Shown here: positions 1-8,004 of the stretch, one piece after another | How the letters are laid out: the number at the start of each line of letters is the position of its first letter | How positions within the stretch are numbered: the stretch's first letter is position 1 | From: DATKDP01 sp035546335 | Lineage (GTDB): Bacteria; Acidobacteriota; Thermoanaerobaculia; Gp7-AA8 | DNA: 28,929 nt | NCBI GenBank assembly: GCA_035546335.1 | Contig: DATKDP010000143.1 | Span: 1 to 28,929 of the forward strand | Direction of reading: 5' to 3' | Program-made: the position numbers and the translations under genes | The notes under the pieces: model-generated | Database searches by the model: none | The model's input: the letters and a program-made list of their open reading frames with translations, nothing else | What the model was told of the DNA's origin: nothing

Positions 1-17
1 GCTGCGTCCCTACGAGG
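1..17 (-). repeat. Partial degenerate copy of the GTAGGGGCGAAGC dispersed repeat
   Basis: The first bases match the reverse complement of the repeat found twice at 23686-23796 in 14 of 16 positions (GCTGCGTCCCTACGAG against GCTTCGCCCCTACGAG). The copy is cut by the window edge, so its full extent is unknown. The match is short and could be chance, but the element is clearly repeated elsewhere in the window. Confidence 0.35.
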
Positions 18-72
18 AACCCGCGCAGCCGGAGGACCCCGGAGGCGATCGGAACGAGCGTCCTCGCCGTGT

Positions 73-78
73 CATACT
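73..78 (+). promoter_or_regulatory. Putative -10 box (CATACT) of nadC
   Basis: CATACT ends 7 nt before the nadC ATG. No Shine-Dalgarno-like sequence lies between it and the start, and no good -35 is visible. Its placement implies transcription starting at or next to the start codon. Confidence 0.35.
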
Positions 79-85
79 CTCGCCG

Positions 86-907
86 ATGACTGCCGAGCAG
101 ATGGATGCGATCATTCGCCGGGCGCTCGACGAGGATCTTCCCGACATCACGACCGATTCGATCTTCGGCCCGGAGGAGCGAGGATCGGCGCACTTCATCG
201 CCAAGCAGCGCGGCGTCATTGCGGGTCTCGCAGTCGCAGCGCGGGTGTTCGAGCACCTCGATCCAAACGCGCGCTTCCACCCACTCGTCAGCGAAGGAGA
301 CCACGTCGAGCCCGGCACGCGCATCGCCGATCTCGAGGCGACCGTCCGCGCTCTCCTCTCCGGGGAACGGACGGCGCTCAACATGATGCAGAGGGCCTCA
401 GGAATCGCCACGGCGACGCGCCATTACGCCGGCGCAGTGGCAGGCACCCGCGCGAAGATCCTCGACACGCGAAAGACGGCGCCCGGCCTTCGCCCCCTCG
501 ACAAGGAGGCGGTCGCTGCGGGCGGGGGTGAGAACCATCGTTTCGGACTCTTCGACATGATTCTCCTCAAGAACAATCACATCGATCGCGCCGGATCGAT
601 TCACGGGGCCGCCCTGCGCGCCCGTCGCGCCTCGATGGGACGCCCGATCATGATCGAGGTGCGTGATCTCGTCGAGCTCGAACAGGCCCTCGAGGAAGCG
701 CCCGACTTCGTTCTCCTCGACAACATGTCGATCGAGATGATGACCGAGGCGGTGCGGCGAACCGCGGGACGCACCGTTCTCGAGGCGTCCGGCGGAATCT
801 CCCTGGAAAGTGTCCGCTCCGTCGCCGAGACGGGAGTCGATCGAATCTCGATCGGCGCGCTGACGCACTCGGTCACGGCGCTCGACATCTCGATGCGGAT
901 TGTGTGA
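86..907 (+). CDS. nadC: Nicotinate-nucleotide pyrophosphorylase (quinolinate phosphoribosyltransferase)
   Basis: The enzyme converts quinolinate and PRPP to nicotinate mononucleotide, CO2 and pyrophosphate, the entry to NAD in de novo synthesis; it is cytoplasmic. The 273-aa length is normal for the family. Visible family signatures are RTALNMMQ (about 95-102), DTRKTAPGLR (127-136) followed by K140, the GGGENHRFGLFDMILLKNNH block (147-166), EASGGI near 235 and ISIGALTHS near 258. These supply the arginine, lysine and histidine residues that bind the quinolinate and PRPP phosphates. The ATG at 86 has no Shine-Dalgarno but sits 7 nt after a CATACT box, which suggests a leaderless message. No nadA or nadB is adjacent, so the gene stands alone here. 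Confidence 0.96.
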   Translation: MTAEQMDAIIRRALDEDLPDITTDSIFGPEERGSAHFIAKQRGVIAGLAVAARVFEHLDPNARFHPLVSEGDHVEPGTRIADLEATVRALLSGERTALNMMQRASGIATATRHYAGAVAGTRAKILDTRKTAPGLRPLDKEAVAAGGGENHRFGLFDMILLKNNHIDRAGSIHGAALRARRASMGRPIMIEVRDLVELEQALEEAPDFVLLDNMSIEMMTEAVRRTAGRTVLEASGGISLESVRSVAETGVDRISIGALTHSVTALDISMRIV

Positions 908-970
908 GCAGGATGACGGCAACGCGCTGCCGCTGCGGCATTCTTGCTCAGATCTGCCGGACTCCCGCGC

Positions 971-991
971 GGGCGGGTTGAAAACCCGCCC
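971..991. terminator. Perfect GC-rich hairpin downstream of nadC
   Basis: GGGCGGGTT-GAA-AACCCGCCC forms a perfect 9-bp stem with a 3-nt loop, 63 nt after the nadC stop and 59 nt before the next start. No clean T-run follows (only CCAGGCTTGTCC), so it may be a weak or Rho-assisted terminator, or a REP-type palindrome. Confidence 0.5.
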
Positions 992-1050
992 CAGGCTTGT
1001 CCTTTCCGTCCATTTTCCTGGCAAGTTCTTTGCGCGGTGGGAATGACGTG

Positions 1051-2052
1051 ATGGCTCACGACAGGCCTTTTTCCGTGGCGATCGTCGACGACGACCCGGC
1101 CATTCGCAGGCTGGTGCGGCTCTTCCTCCGGAGGAGCGGGTACGAGGTGCACCAGTGCTCGACGGGGGCCGAGGCGCGCGAGCTTCTCGACGACGTGCCG
1201 TGGGACCTGGCCATCCTCGACCGGCGTCTCCCGGACGCCGACGGAGCAGACATCTGTCAGGAGCTGAAGTCGAATCCGCGATACCGGAATCGTTACATCA
1301 TCATGCTCACGGGTGAGGACGAGCAGAAGGACAAGGTCGAGGGGCTGGACCTCGGTGCCGACGACTACATCACCAAGCCGTTTCAACATCCCGAGCTGCT
1401 GGCGCGAATCCGCGCCGGAAAACGAATCGTCGATTTGCAGAACGAGCTGCTCGCCTCGAACAAGCGCCTCGCGCTCCTGTCGATCACCGACGGGCTGACC
1501 GGTCTCTACAATCATCGCCACTTTCAGGATGAGCTCGCGCGAGCGTGGGATGAATCGCTGCGCTACGGGCGGCCCCTCTCGCTGGCGATCATCGACATCG
1601 ACTTCTTCAAGAAGATCAACGACACAAAGGGACACGCTGCCGGCGACGAGGTGCTCGTGGCCATCTCGCAGGTGTTTGCCGATTCGATCCGCGCCGCCGA
1701 TCTCGCCGCGCGCTACGGCGGTGAAGAGTTCGCGGTGATGATGCCGGAGACGCGTCTCGAAGAGGGACTGCAGTTTGCGGAGAAGATCCGGCAGATGGTC
1801 GAGACCAGGCCTGTCGAAACGAGCGCCGGACCGGTGGAGGTGACGGTGAGCGTCGGGCTGGCGAGCGTGCCGCACTCACGGATTCACTCGGCTCACGAGC
1901 TGATCGAAGCAGCGGACAAGGCGCTCTATCGCGCCAAGAGGAGCGGTCGAAACCAGGTGCAGGCCGAACGGCGTCGGGATCCTCGCAGGCGCACCGCAGG
2001 CCGCGGGGAGGAGAAAGGATCGGCGCAGGCGGCGAAGCAGGAGGGGGCATGA
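1051..2052 (+). CDS. Response regulator with diguanylate cyclase output (REC-GGDEF)
   Basis: Predicted to make cyclic di-GMP from two GTP when its receiver is phosphorylated (PleD/WspR-like layout); cytoplasmic. The receiver spans about residues 8-125, with acidic pocket D13-D15, phosphoacceptor D57 (AILDRRLP) and conserved K109 (ITKPF). The GGDEF domain follows at about 150-305, with the intact active-site motif GGEEF at 223-227. An inhibitory I-site RxxD (R214-D217) sits the usual five residues before it, so product feedback is likely. The tail after about 308 is basic and low-complexity. The ATG at 1051 was chosen because GGTGGGA lies just upstream and the receiver begins immediately; an in-frame TTG at 997 would add an unrelated leader. 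It is convergent with an HPt gene that ends 46 nt beyond its stop, which may encode its phosphodonor. Confidence 0.93.
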   Translation: MAHDRPFSVAIVDDDPAIRRLVRLFLRRSGYEVHQCSTGAEARELLDDVPWDLAILDRRLPDADGADICQELKSNPRYRNRYIIMLTGEDEQKDKVEGLDLGADDYITKPFQHPELLARIRAGKRIVDLQNELLASNKRLALLSITDGLTGLYNHRHFQDELARAWDESLRYGRPLSLAIIDIDFFKKINDTKGHAAGDEVLVAISQVFADSIRAADLAARYGGEEFAVMMPETRLEEGLQFAEKIRQMVETRPVETSAGPVEVTVSVGLASVPHSRIHSAHELIEAADKALYRAKRSGRNQVQAERRRDPRRRTAGRGEEKGSAQAAKQEGA

Positions 2053-2098
2053 CCGCCAGGCGGAAGGTCGACTGCGCCCGGCCCGGATCTCATCGAGG

Positions 2099-2425
2099 TC
2101 ACTGTACTGCCGTCGAGGCAAACTGCTGCATCCGGGCTCGGATCTCCTGACCGAGGTTCTCGAGGTGATGCGCGAGGCGATCGTTCTTCCTCGTTCCGTG
2201 CAGCCATCCCTCGAACACGTCCTCCAGCTCTGCAGCTTCCGTGGAGATCCGCGAGAAGCCGTAACTTCCCCCGGCTCCCTTGAGCTGGTGCGTCAGGTAG
2301 ATCATCCGCTCGATCGATCGGTCCGACGGCTCGCCCGCCAGCAGGCTTCTGATCTCGTCCAGCTTCTCTTCAGCCTCGACGAGAAATTCGCGCTTCAACT
2401 GGTCCAGCTCCGGATCGGTTGCCAT
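2099..2425 (-). CDS. HPt-domain histidine phosphotransfer protein
   Basis: This is a small (108-aa) all-helical protein with one HPt domain. The hallmark is HQLKGAGGSYGF, in which H46 would be the phosphorylated histidine, followed by the helix ISTEAAELEDVFEGW. HPt proteins shuttle phosphate between the receiver of a hybrid kinase and a terminal receiver. The gene converges on the REC-GGDEF gene, making that protein a plausible acceptor. I chose the ATG at 2425 because the domain begins there. An in-frame ATG at 2479 would add 18 residues that do not look like part of the fold; neither start has a strong Shine-Dalgarno. Confidence 0.85.
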   Translation of the reverse strand: MATDPELDQLKREFLVEAEEKLDEIRSLLAGEPSDRSIERMIYLTHQLKGAGGSYGFSRISTEAAELEDVFEGWLHGTRKNDRLAHHLENLGQEIRARMQQFASTAVQ

Positions 2426-2543
2426 TCGATGGGCGACGATGCATTCCGTATGCCGGAGGTCATAGTCCCCCCGGCCCATTGCGATGGGACTCGTTGTTCG
2501 CTTTCACCCCACGCAAGAATCGGACGCTCACACAGGGGGAGAG

Positions 2544-2568
2544 CGGGCGTCCCGCGCCCGCCCCTGTC
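2544..2568 (+). repeat. REP-like palindromic repeat, copy 1
   Basis: The core CGGGCGTCCCGCGCCCGCCC followed by CTGTC recurs at 7611 and 7742, partly at 7871, and inverted at 16840-16859. It is preceded by GGGGAGAG, as in the other copies. The rest of the gap 2426-2712 holds no gene that I can support. A G/C-rich stretch at 2601-2648 (CGTCCCCCAAACGGGG, then AACGGGGCACAGGAACG) has partial self-complementarity and may be an old repeat. Confidence 0.7.
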
Positions 2569-2712
2569 CCCCACACGAGACGATGCAACCTACGGCTGCA
2601 CGTCCCCCAAACGGGGAGTAGGAAAACGGGGCACAGGAACGTCGAGCTGACCGCGGCGCGAGTGACGCGAATGGAGCGCCGGAGATCACCAGGACCGAAT
2701 TATGATGCGCAC

Positions 2713-3339
2713 GTGCAGCCGCTCGTCGTCCCCCGAGGCTCGATTGATTACGAAGATCCGTGGGCCATTCCCGCCGTCTGCCGGCCGATCGAGCTACGGT
2801 CGGCAATCGATGGCTCATCCCCTCGCCTGCCGACGCGCTGCGCCCTCTACCATGACGGCGCGCGCTTCTACGCCGTCTTCCACGCCGTTGACGATCACGT
2901 GACTGCGACTCATCTCGAGCACGACGCCCCTTTGTGGGAGGAAGACGTGGTGGAGCTGTTTCTCGCCCCGGGCGGGCCGGCGAACTATTTCGAGCTCGAG
3001 GTGAACCCGCTGGCGACGACCTTCGACGCCAGAGTCGACTCCCCTTCCGGCGAGCGATCGTCGATGGTCGTCGACACCGGCTGGACCTGCTCCGGCCTTT
3101 GGGCGGCGACGCGCCGTGCGATCTCGGGCGGCTCGGCGGAAAGGTGGGACACTGTGCTTTCCTTCCCTTTCACGGCGCTCATGCCGGAGCCCCCCTCTCC
3201 CGGAGCCCTCTGGCGAGGGAATCTCTACCGGATCGACCGCAGCCCCGCAGGCGACGAGTATTCCGCCTGGATGGCGACGGGCCGGAATCCGGCCGACTTT
3301 CACCTTCCCGCGTGCTTCGGGGAGATTGTCCTGGAGTAG
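2713..3339 (+). CDS. CBM9-like / DOMON-type carbohydrate-binding domain protein
   Basis: A 208-aa single-domain protein resembling the carbohydrate-binding family 9-like fold seen in many Acidobacteria and Bacteroidetes proteins. Visible family features are CALYHDGARFYAVFHAVDDHV, then PLWEEDVVELFLAPGG and YFELEVNPLATTFDARV, and near the end SPAGDEYSAWMATG...NPADFHLPACFGEI. No signal peptide is evident, so it may be cytoplasmic or its start may be misjudged. Two starts are possible: ATG 2671 (weak context, 14 extra residues) and GTG 2713, which sits 6 nt after a perfect-looking -10 box TATGAT (2701-2706). I prefer the latter as a leaderless start. The ligand is unknown and no glycoside hydrolase lies nearby. 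Confidence 0.78.
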   Translation: MQPLVVPRGSIDYEDPWAIPAVCRPIELRSAIDGSSPRLPTRCALYHDGARFYAVFHAVDDHVTATHLEHDAPLWEEDVVELFLAPGGPANYFELEVNPLATTFDARVDSPSGERSSMVVDTGWTCSGLWAATRRAISGGSAERWDTVLSFPFTALMPEPPSPGALWRGNLYRIDRSPAGDEYSAWMATGRNPADFHLPACFGEIVLE

Positions 3340-3385
3340 GCAGCACCACTTCGTCCTCCTCTTTCCGGCTGATAAGATGGCCGGC

Positions 3386-3583
3386 ATGACGCTCGAACAT
3401 CGAAGCCGGGGGCGGCGAGAACGGATCGTCACGAACCGGACGACCAGTTTTGCCGAGGCAGAGAGGTGGGACCTCGACTTCTGGCAGTCGATGACACCGG
3501 AAGCGCTCCTCTCGGCGCTCGTGGCGATCCGGCGTGATGTCGAGCAAGTCGAAGAGAGCCGCCGCAGCGCTCGACCGGCGTGA
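3386..3583 (+). CDS. Small conserved-type protein, possible orphan antitoxin-like partner
   Basis: A 65-aa protein with a basic N-terminus (RSRGRRERIVTNR) followed by TSFAEAERWDLDFWQSMTPEALLSALVAIRRDVEQV. From memory, this 'F-x-E-A-x-x-W-D-x-x-F-W-x-S-x-T-P-E-x-R/L' layout is common in small proteins encoded just before nucleotidyltransferase-type genes and resembles an antitoxin partner. No such partner follows here: the next gene is a large secreted protein 138 nt downstream. The ATG at 3386 lies 7 nt after TAAGAT (3373-3378), another leaderless-type arrangement; an in-frame ATG at 3377 overlaps that box and would add three residues. The function is unproven and the family assignment is low-confidence. 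Confidence 0.6.
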   Translation: MTLEHRSRGRRERIVTNRTTSFAEAERWDLDFWQSMTPEALLSALVAIRRDVEQVEESRRSARPA

Positions 3584-3662
3584 CCGCAGGCTCCATAGCC
3601 GCTGACGCACCCTCATCGTCATCATCCTCGACATCGGCGCGCCCTCTCCGCTCGGAGTGGGT

Positions 3663-3668
3663 TACGAT
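3663..3668 (+). promoter_or_regulatory. Putative -10 box (TACGAT) of the beta-propeller gene
   Basis: TACGAT matches the TAnnnT core and lies 53 nt before the ATG at 3722. In contrast to the leaderless genes, this gene has a clear Shine-Dalgarno (AAAGGAGAACC), consistent with a 5' UTR of about 45 nt. No convincing -35 is seen. Confidence 0.3.
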
Positions 3669-3721
3669 TCGCATTCACGCAGTGGCGGACGACCGCCGCG
3701 CTGCGAGCCAAAGGAGAACCG

Positions 3722-6700
3722 ATGCCCCGTCTCTTCCTGCTTGTGATGGCGCTTCTCGCGAGCGCACCGCTGCTCGCCGATGCAGTCTGCCCCCTTGGCG
3801 TCTGGGGCTGGCGCGGAAGCCCTCACGAGTTTCTGTTGCGCGATCAACGGCTCTTCGTCGCCGACGGTCGCGGCATCGCCGTCTACGACGTCGCGAATCC
3901 GGCGGCCATCCGTCGCACGGCGGTCGCTGTGACCGGCGCGCCTGCCCGGCGCGTGGCCGTCGGAGGAAGCTCTTTGCTCGCCCTGACCGACACCTCGCTC
4001 GAGTGGTTCCGTCTGGAAGCCGATTCCCTCCTGCCGGCCGGCAGCTCGCGTCTCAAGCAGCGCGTCGATCGAGTCGCCGCGATCGACGGCTTGTTCCTCA
4101 CCGCGGGCGCGCGGCTGAGGTTGTTGTCGATCAATGGTGCGACGATGACCGAGCTCTTCTCGATCGATCTGGAGTCGGATGCAATCGATGCACTTCTCGT
4201 CGACGGAAACCTGATCTTCGTCGGCGAGAAGGAGCGCGGAGTGAATGTCTTTCGCATCGAAGGACAGACGCTCGCACCGATCTCGTCGATTCCGATCGTC
4301 GCACGCGGTCTCGCCCGTTTCGAGAGCTACCTTTACGCCGCATCGGGCGGGCTCGGGGTTTCCGTCGTCGACATCGCCGTTCCGGAATCGCCGAAGTTTC
4401 TCCGCGTGATTCAACCGGACGACATCGACTATCGCGAGGTTCTGCTGGCCGGAGACCGCCTCTTCGCCATCGATCAGCTCCGAGGCTCTCGCATCGTCTC
4501 GTTCGATCTGACCGATCCCGCCACCCCGGAAGCGACCGGCTCGTTCGACGAGCCGGTGCGGGCGTCCACTGCAGGAGCGAGCCGTCTCTACGTGTCGGGT
4601 GTGAACCACGAGCCGTTCGACTCGTTCAGTGAAACGGGGGCGGCGGTACGGGTCTTCGACGTCAGCGCATCCGAGCCGGCTCTGATCGGAGAATTTCTCG
4701 ATCATGCCGGTCCCCTGACCGGCGTGGGGACGGACGGCAGTTTCGCATACCTCGCTGATCCTCCGTTCTTCCGGGTGATCGACCTCCGGATTGCGCATCA
4801 GCCGCGCGAGGTAGCACGTCTCGCGATCGACGATTCCTCCGACCGGGTGAGACTCGCAGGCACGATGGCGCTGGTCTACGGCCGCGGCAACGTCCACATG
4901 ATCGACCTCGCCGATCCATTGCGGCCCCGATACCTCGGCGTCTATCGCTCGCTCGGAAGCCCTCCGAACGGCGCGGCGATGGCCGGCCCTTACCTGATCG
5001 AGGACAATCGCCCGACCGGCTTTCACGTCGTCGACATCTCCGATCCGGCGAGCCCGTTCCAGATCGGCGGACTGAAGAACGACGGCTGGGGTCAGTTCTT
5101 CGGAGTCATCGCGCGTCCGGGAGCCGCGTATGCGCTCGTCAACCGCGGAATCAAGGTGATCGATCTCTCGAATCCACACAATCCGATCTTCACGCGGATC
5201 ATCGTCCTGTCGAAAATCACCGATCTCGAGATCGCTCCGGCGACCTCGACCCGCCCCGAGCTGCTCGTCGCCCTCGATGGAGCCCATCTCCGTTTCTTCT
5301 CGCTGGCTACGCTTCTCGACCCGATCGAGCTTTCGTCGATCACCATTCCCGACTCGCACGAGGTCGCCGTCGGCGGCGACATCGCATGGGTGCTGACACG
5401 CGACAGACGAATCGTCCGCATCGACTTCAGCGACCCGTTGCAACCGAGAATCACGCGGACCGACGGAGACTTCTTCGATCCGGTGCAGGTCGCCGTGTCC
5501 GGCTCGACCGTGGCCGTCGCCGATACCTGGGCCCTTCGCGTGATGAGCGATCCTCCGTCATCGACGCCGGGCACTCCCCTGCTGGAGCGTGTGGCAACCG
5601 GGGCGCGCTCGGTCGCCAGAATCCGCTGGTCGGGGTCGACGGCTCCCCTGTTCGAGATCGAGGTCGACGACGATTCGTCGTTCGCTTCGCCCGAGCGGAG
5701 CGCCACGAGCGCCCGCGAGATCTTCGTTCCTCTTCCCGCCGGCAGATACGTTCGCGTGCGCGGCCGCCACGCCTGCGCCACGGAGGCGTGGTCGAATACA
5801 CTGCACCTCGAGCATGGCGGAGGCGGGATCGCATTCGTCGAGAACGGGCGGCACGTCGTCGTGAGCTCCGCCTCGGATCCCTTCGATCTGCCTCTGCCGA
5901 TCCGCAATGACGGCTCGGCGGAAGCGAGTGCGAGCGTTCTCGGCGACGGCCATCAGGCGATCTCGCATCCCGCGAGCGTCACGCTGCAGGCCGGAACCTC
6001 CGGGTCGCTGCCGGTCACGATCACCCCAGCTCTCATCACCGGTGAGGGTCGGTTCACGATCGTTCTCGAGGGAGCTGAGGCGGGCGGTTCTTACGAGCTC
6101 ATCGTCTCCGTGGTCTCTCCCGAGCGCCGCGAGCCGCGAATAGAGGGGGAGTCACTCCTCATCCCCGGCGTCGCTGCAACGGAAGGGGCGCATGACACGC
6201 GCTGGAAATCGAACCTCAACCTCGGCTGCCGGAGCCTCACCGGCTGCGAGATCGAGATCGGATTCATTCCGTTCGGCTCGGGGGACGAGAGCGACTGGAT
6301 CGAGATCTCCCTCGCAGCACTCCAATCAGTCGTCATCGAAGACGTGATCCAGCAGCTCTTCGGCCGCGAGAGCGCGGCGGGCACGATCGAGCTTCGGATC
6401 TCTTCGGTGCTCGACATCGCCGCCAGCGGCTGGACCTACAACGACGGAGACAACGGGCGGTATGGCCAGTTGATCCCCGCCATGCTGAACGAAGCGACGG
6501 AGCCAGCGAGCCAGGGAAGTGGAATCCGCCGTCTTCTCGGCGTGTCGCACGGCGCCGCGGTACGCACCAACATCGGGCTCATCAACGGCGGCACGTCGCC
6601 GGAGATCGTGAGGCTCGTCGCGCTCGGCAACGATGGCAGCGCGCTCGGATCGAACGAGCTGCAGCTCGGGCCGCGCCAGTCCCTGCAGGCCTCCTTTGCA

Positions 6701-7600
6701 GCGCTGTTCGGAGGCGCCGGGATCACCGACGGAACGATCGTTCTCGATGCATCTCCGGCGGTGATCGGCTACGCGAGCCGCATCGACCAGCAGACCGGCG
6801 ACGGCGTCTTTTCCTACGCAATGCGCCCAGCGGCACTCTCGGAAGAGCCCGCGCTGTCGGCACGCCGCAGCGCGTTCCTTATCGTCAGCTCGACGGGAGG
6901 AGCTGCCGGGTCGGTCTGGAGGACGTCCGTTCAGCTCTCGAACGGAGGGGATGAGACCGCCACGGTGGAGCTGACTCTCGTGCCGCTCGCCGATCCGGCA
7001 CGTGCCGAATCGAAGCACATCGAGCTGGCGCCCGGTGCCTCGTTCTACTCGAGCGATCTGCTCGCGGAGATTCTTCCGCACGGCCCGCCCGAGCTCGCGG
7101 CGCTCGGCTGGCTGCGCGTCTCGAGCAGGGCTCCGCTGCTGGGGTGGGGACAGATCTACAATCAGGGGCCCGAAGGGATCTTCGGACAGTTCGTCCCGCT
7201 GCGCTCGATCAGCCCGCTGACGACGGAATCACTCGGCGGCGGAGGAAGCGCATCTTCAAAGTCCGCATCGCCGTTCCGCGGCCGACGGCCGATGATGTTT
7301 CCGCTGGAGGAGACCAGCGAGCGGAGAACGAATCTGGGACTCACGGAGGTGGGGGGAAAGGAAGCTCTCGTGCAGCTCAATGTCTACGATTCGGCGGGTG
7401 TTCTCGTCGGGATCACCGAGCGTTATCTCGCCCCCTACGTGGCGCAGCTTCTGTCGGCACCTTTCACCGAGTTGGGACTCGGCGGCGCGCGACATCTGAG
7501 GGTGGAGGTCGAGCAGCTCGCCGGCGAGGGGATCGTCGAAGCATGGGCCTCGGTGGTGGAGAACAGGACGGGAGACGCGGTGTTCATTCCGGCGGAATGA
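3722..7600 (+). CDS. Large secreted LVIVD-type beta-propeller protein with four C-terminal repeats
   Basis: A 1292-aa exported protein. The start has a strong Shine-Dalgarno and a clear signal peptide (MPRLFLLVMALLASAPLLADA). Residues about 25-615 carry at least nine blade-like units ending in phrases such as VVDIAVPESP, SFDLTDPATPE, MIDLADPLRPRY, VVDISDPASPF and VIDLSNPHNPI, typical of LVIVD beta-propellers. About 617-700 looks like a fibronectin/Ig-like module, with another beta-rich module at 705-805. The last ~470 residues contain four related units starting near 823, 945, 1064 and 1202. Each begins with R/W-(T/K)-(N/S)-(L/I/V) and contains a proline-anchored 'L-x-P' and a 'G-x-F/I-x-P' end. 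No catalytic motif is visible. A role in surface or extracellular binding is inferred. It is monocistronic and followed by repeat DNA. Confidence 0.9.
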   Translation: MPRLFLLVMALLASAPLLADAVCPLGVWGWRGSPHEFLLRDQRLFVADGRGIAVYDVANPAAIRRTAVAVTGAPARRVAVGGSSLLALTDTSLEWFRLEADSLLPAGSSRLKQRVDRVAAIDGLFLTAGARLRLLSINGATMTELFSIDLESDAIDALLVDGNLIFVGEKERGVNVFRIEGQTLAPISSIPIVARGLARFESYLYAASGGLGVSVVDIAVPESPKFLRVIQPDDIDYREVLLAGDRLFAIDQLRGSRIVSFDLTDPATPEATGSFDEPVRASTAGASRLYVSGVNHEPFDSFSETGAAVRVFDVSASEPALIGEFLDHAGPLTGVGTDGSFAYLADPPFFRVIDLRIAHQPREVARLAIDDSSDRVRLAGTMALVYGRGNVHMIDLADPLRPRYLGVYRSLGSPPNGAAMAGPYLIEDNRPTGFHVVDISDPASPFQIGGLKNDGWGQFFGVIARPGAAYALVNRGIKVIDLSNPHNPIFTRIIVLSKITDLEIAPATSTRPELLVALDGAHLRFFSLATLLDPIELSSITIPDSHEVAVGGDIAWVLTRDRRIVRIDFSDPLQPRITRTDGDFFDPVQVAVSGSTVAVADTWALRVMSDPPSSTPGTPLLERVATGARSVARIRWSGSTAPLFEIEVDDDSSFASPERSATSAREIFVPLPAGRYVRVRGRHACATEAWSNTLHLEHGGGGIAFVENGRHVVVSSASDPFDLPLPIRNDGSAEASASVLGDGHQAISHPASVTLQAGTSGSLPVTITPALITGEGRFTIVLEGAEAGGSYELIVSVVSPERREPRIEGESLLIPGVAATEGAHDTRWKSNLNLGCRSLTGCEIEIGFIPFGSGDESDWIEISLAALQSVVIEDVIQQLFGRESAAGTIELRISSVLDIAASGWTYNDGDNGRYGQLIPAMLNEATEPASQGSGIRRLLGVSHGAAVRTNIGLINGGTSPEIVRLVALGNDGSALGSNELQLGPRQSLQASFAALFGGAGITDGTIVLDASPAVIGYASRIDQQTGDGVFSYAMRPAALSEEPALSARRSAFLIVSSTGGAAGSVWRTSVQLSNGGDETATVELTLVPLADPARAESKHIELAPGASFYSSDLLAEILPHGPPELAALGWLRVSSRAPLLGWGQIYNQGPEGIFGQFVPLRSISPLTTESLGGGGSASSKSASPFRGRRPMMFPLEETSERRTNLGLTEVGGKEALVQLNVYDSAGVLVGITERYLAPYVAQLLSAPFTELGLGGARHLRVEVEQLAGEGIVEAWASVVENRTGDAVFIPAE

Positions 7601-7610
7601 GGACGGATCG

Positions 7611-7884
7611 CGGGCGTCCCGCGCCCGCCCCTGTCTCACTGCACGCCAAGGTCCACGAACGACAACACGCTACATTGGACCAGCTTCGAGATCCCTCGCC
7701 TCCCCGCCCACCCACCCGCTCGGGACGACAGCACGGGAGAGCGGGCGTCCCGCGCCCGCCCCTGTCTCACTGCATGCCACAGTCCACGAATGACAACACG
7801 CTACATTGGACCTGCTTCGAGATCCCTCGCCTTCCCGCCCACCCACCCTCGGGATGACAGCAGGGGAGAGCGGGCGTCCCGCGC
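7611..7884 (+). repeat. Tandem ~130-bp repeat with REP-like core
   Basis: Two near-identical units start with CGGGCGTCCCGCGCCCGCCC at 7611 and 7742 (131 and 129 bp). A third unit begins at 7871 and breaks off after CGGGCGTCCCGCGC. Each unit continues with CTGTCTCACTGCA, AACACGCTACATTGGACC, CTTCGAGATCCCTCGCC and a GGGAYGACAGC segment. The array starts 10 nt after the stop of the beta-propeller gene. I see no gene in 7601-8004; the part after 7885 (an AT-richer stretch around 7950-8000) holds the promoter region of the next gene. Confidence 0.85.
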
Positions 7885-7991
7885 AATATTCCAGACATTC
7901 CCCTGGCCCCATTTGCCCCTGTTTTCGTGCAGCGCGGGAATCTCTCCGGATGTTTTTCCGATTTGTAATAACTACCGGCCTGAGATCGGTC

Positions 7992-7997
7992 TATAAG
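7992..7997 (+). promoter_or_regulatory. Putative -10 box (TATAAG) of the PDZ-kinase-regulator operon
   Basis: TATAAG is followed by 7 nt and then the ATG at 8005. No Shine-Dalgarno lies between, so the first gene of the operon may be read from a leaderless message. No TTGACA-like -35 sits at the standard distance (TTGTAA at 7963 is 23 nt away). Confidence 0.45.
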
Positions 7998-8004
7998 AAA
8001 TGTG

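Noticed and set aside
3580..4632. Long plus-strand frame starting GTG right at the stop of the 65-aa gene
   Set aside because: It is highly arginine-rich and overlaps the well-supported beta-propeller gene in another frame; its composition is that of a shadow frame.
3662..5443. 593-codon minus-strand open frame
   Set aside because: It is opposite the beta-propeller gene, has no recognisable domain, and its Asp/Arg/His bias is typical of antisense frames in high-GC DNA.
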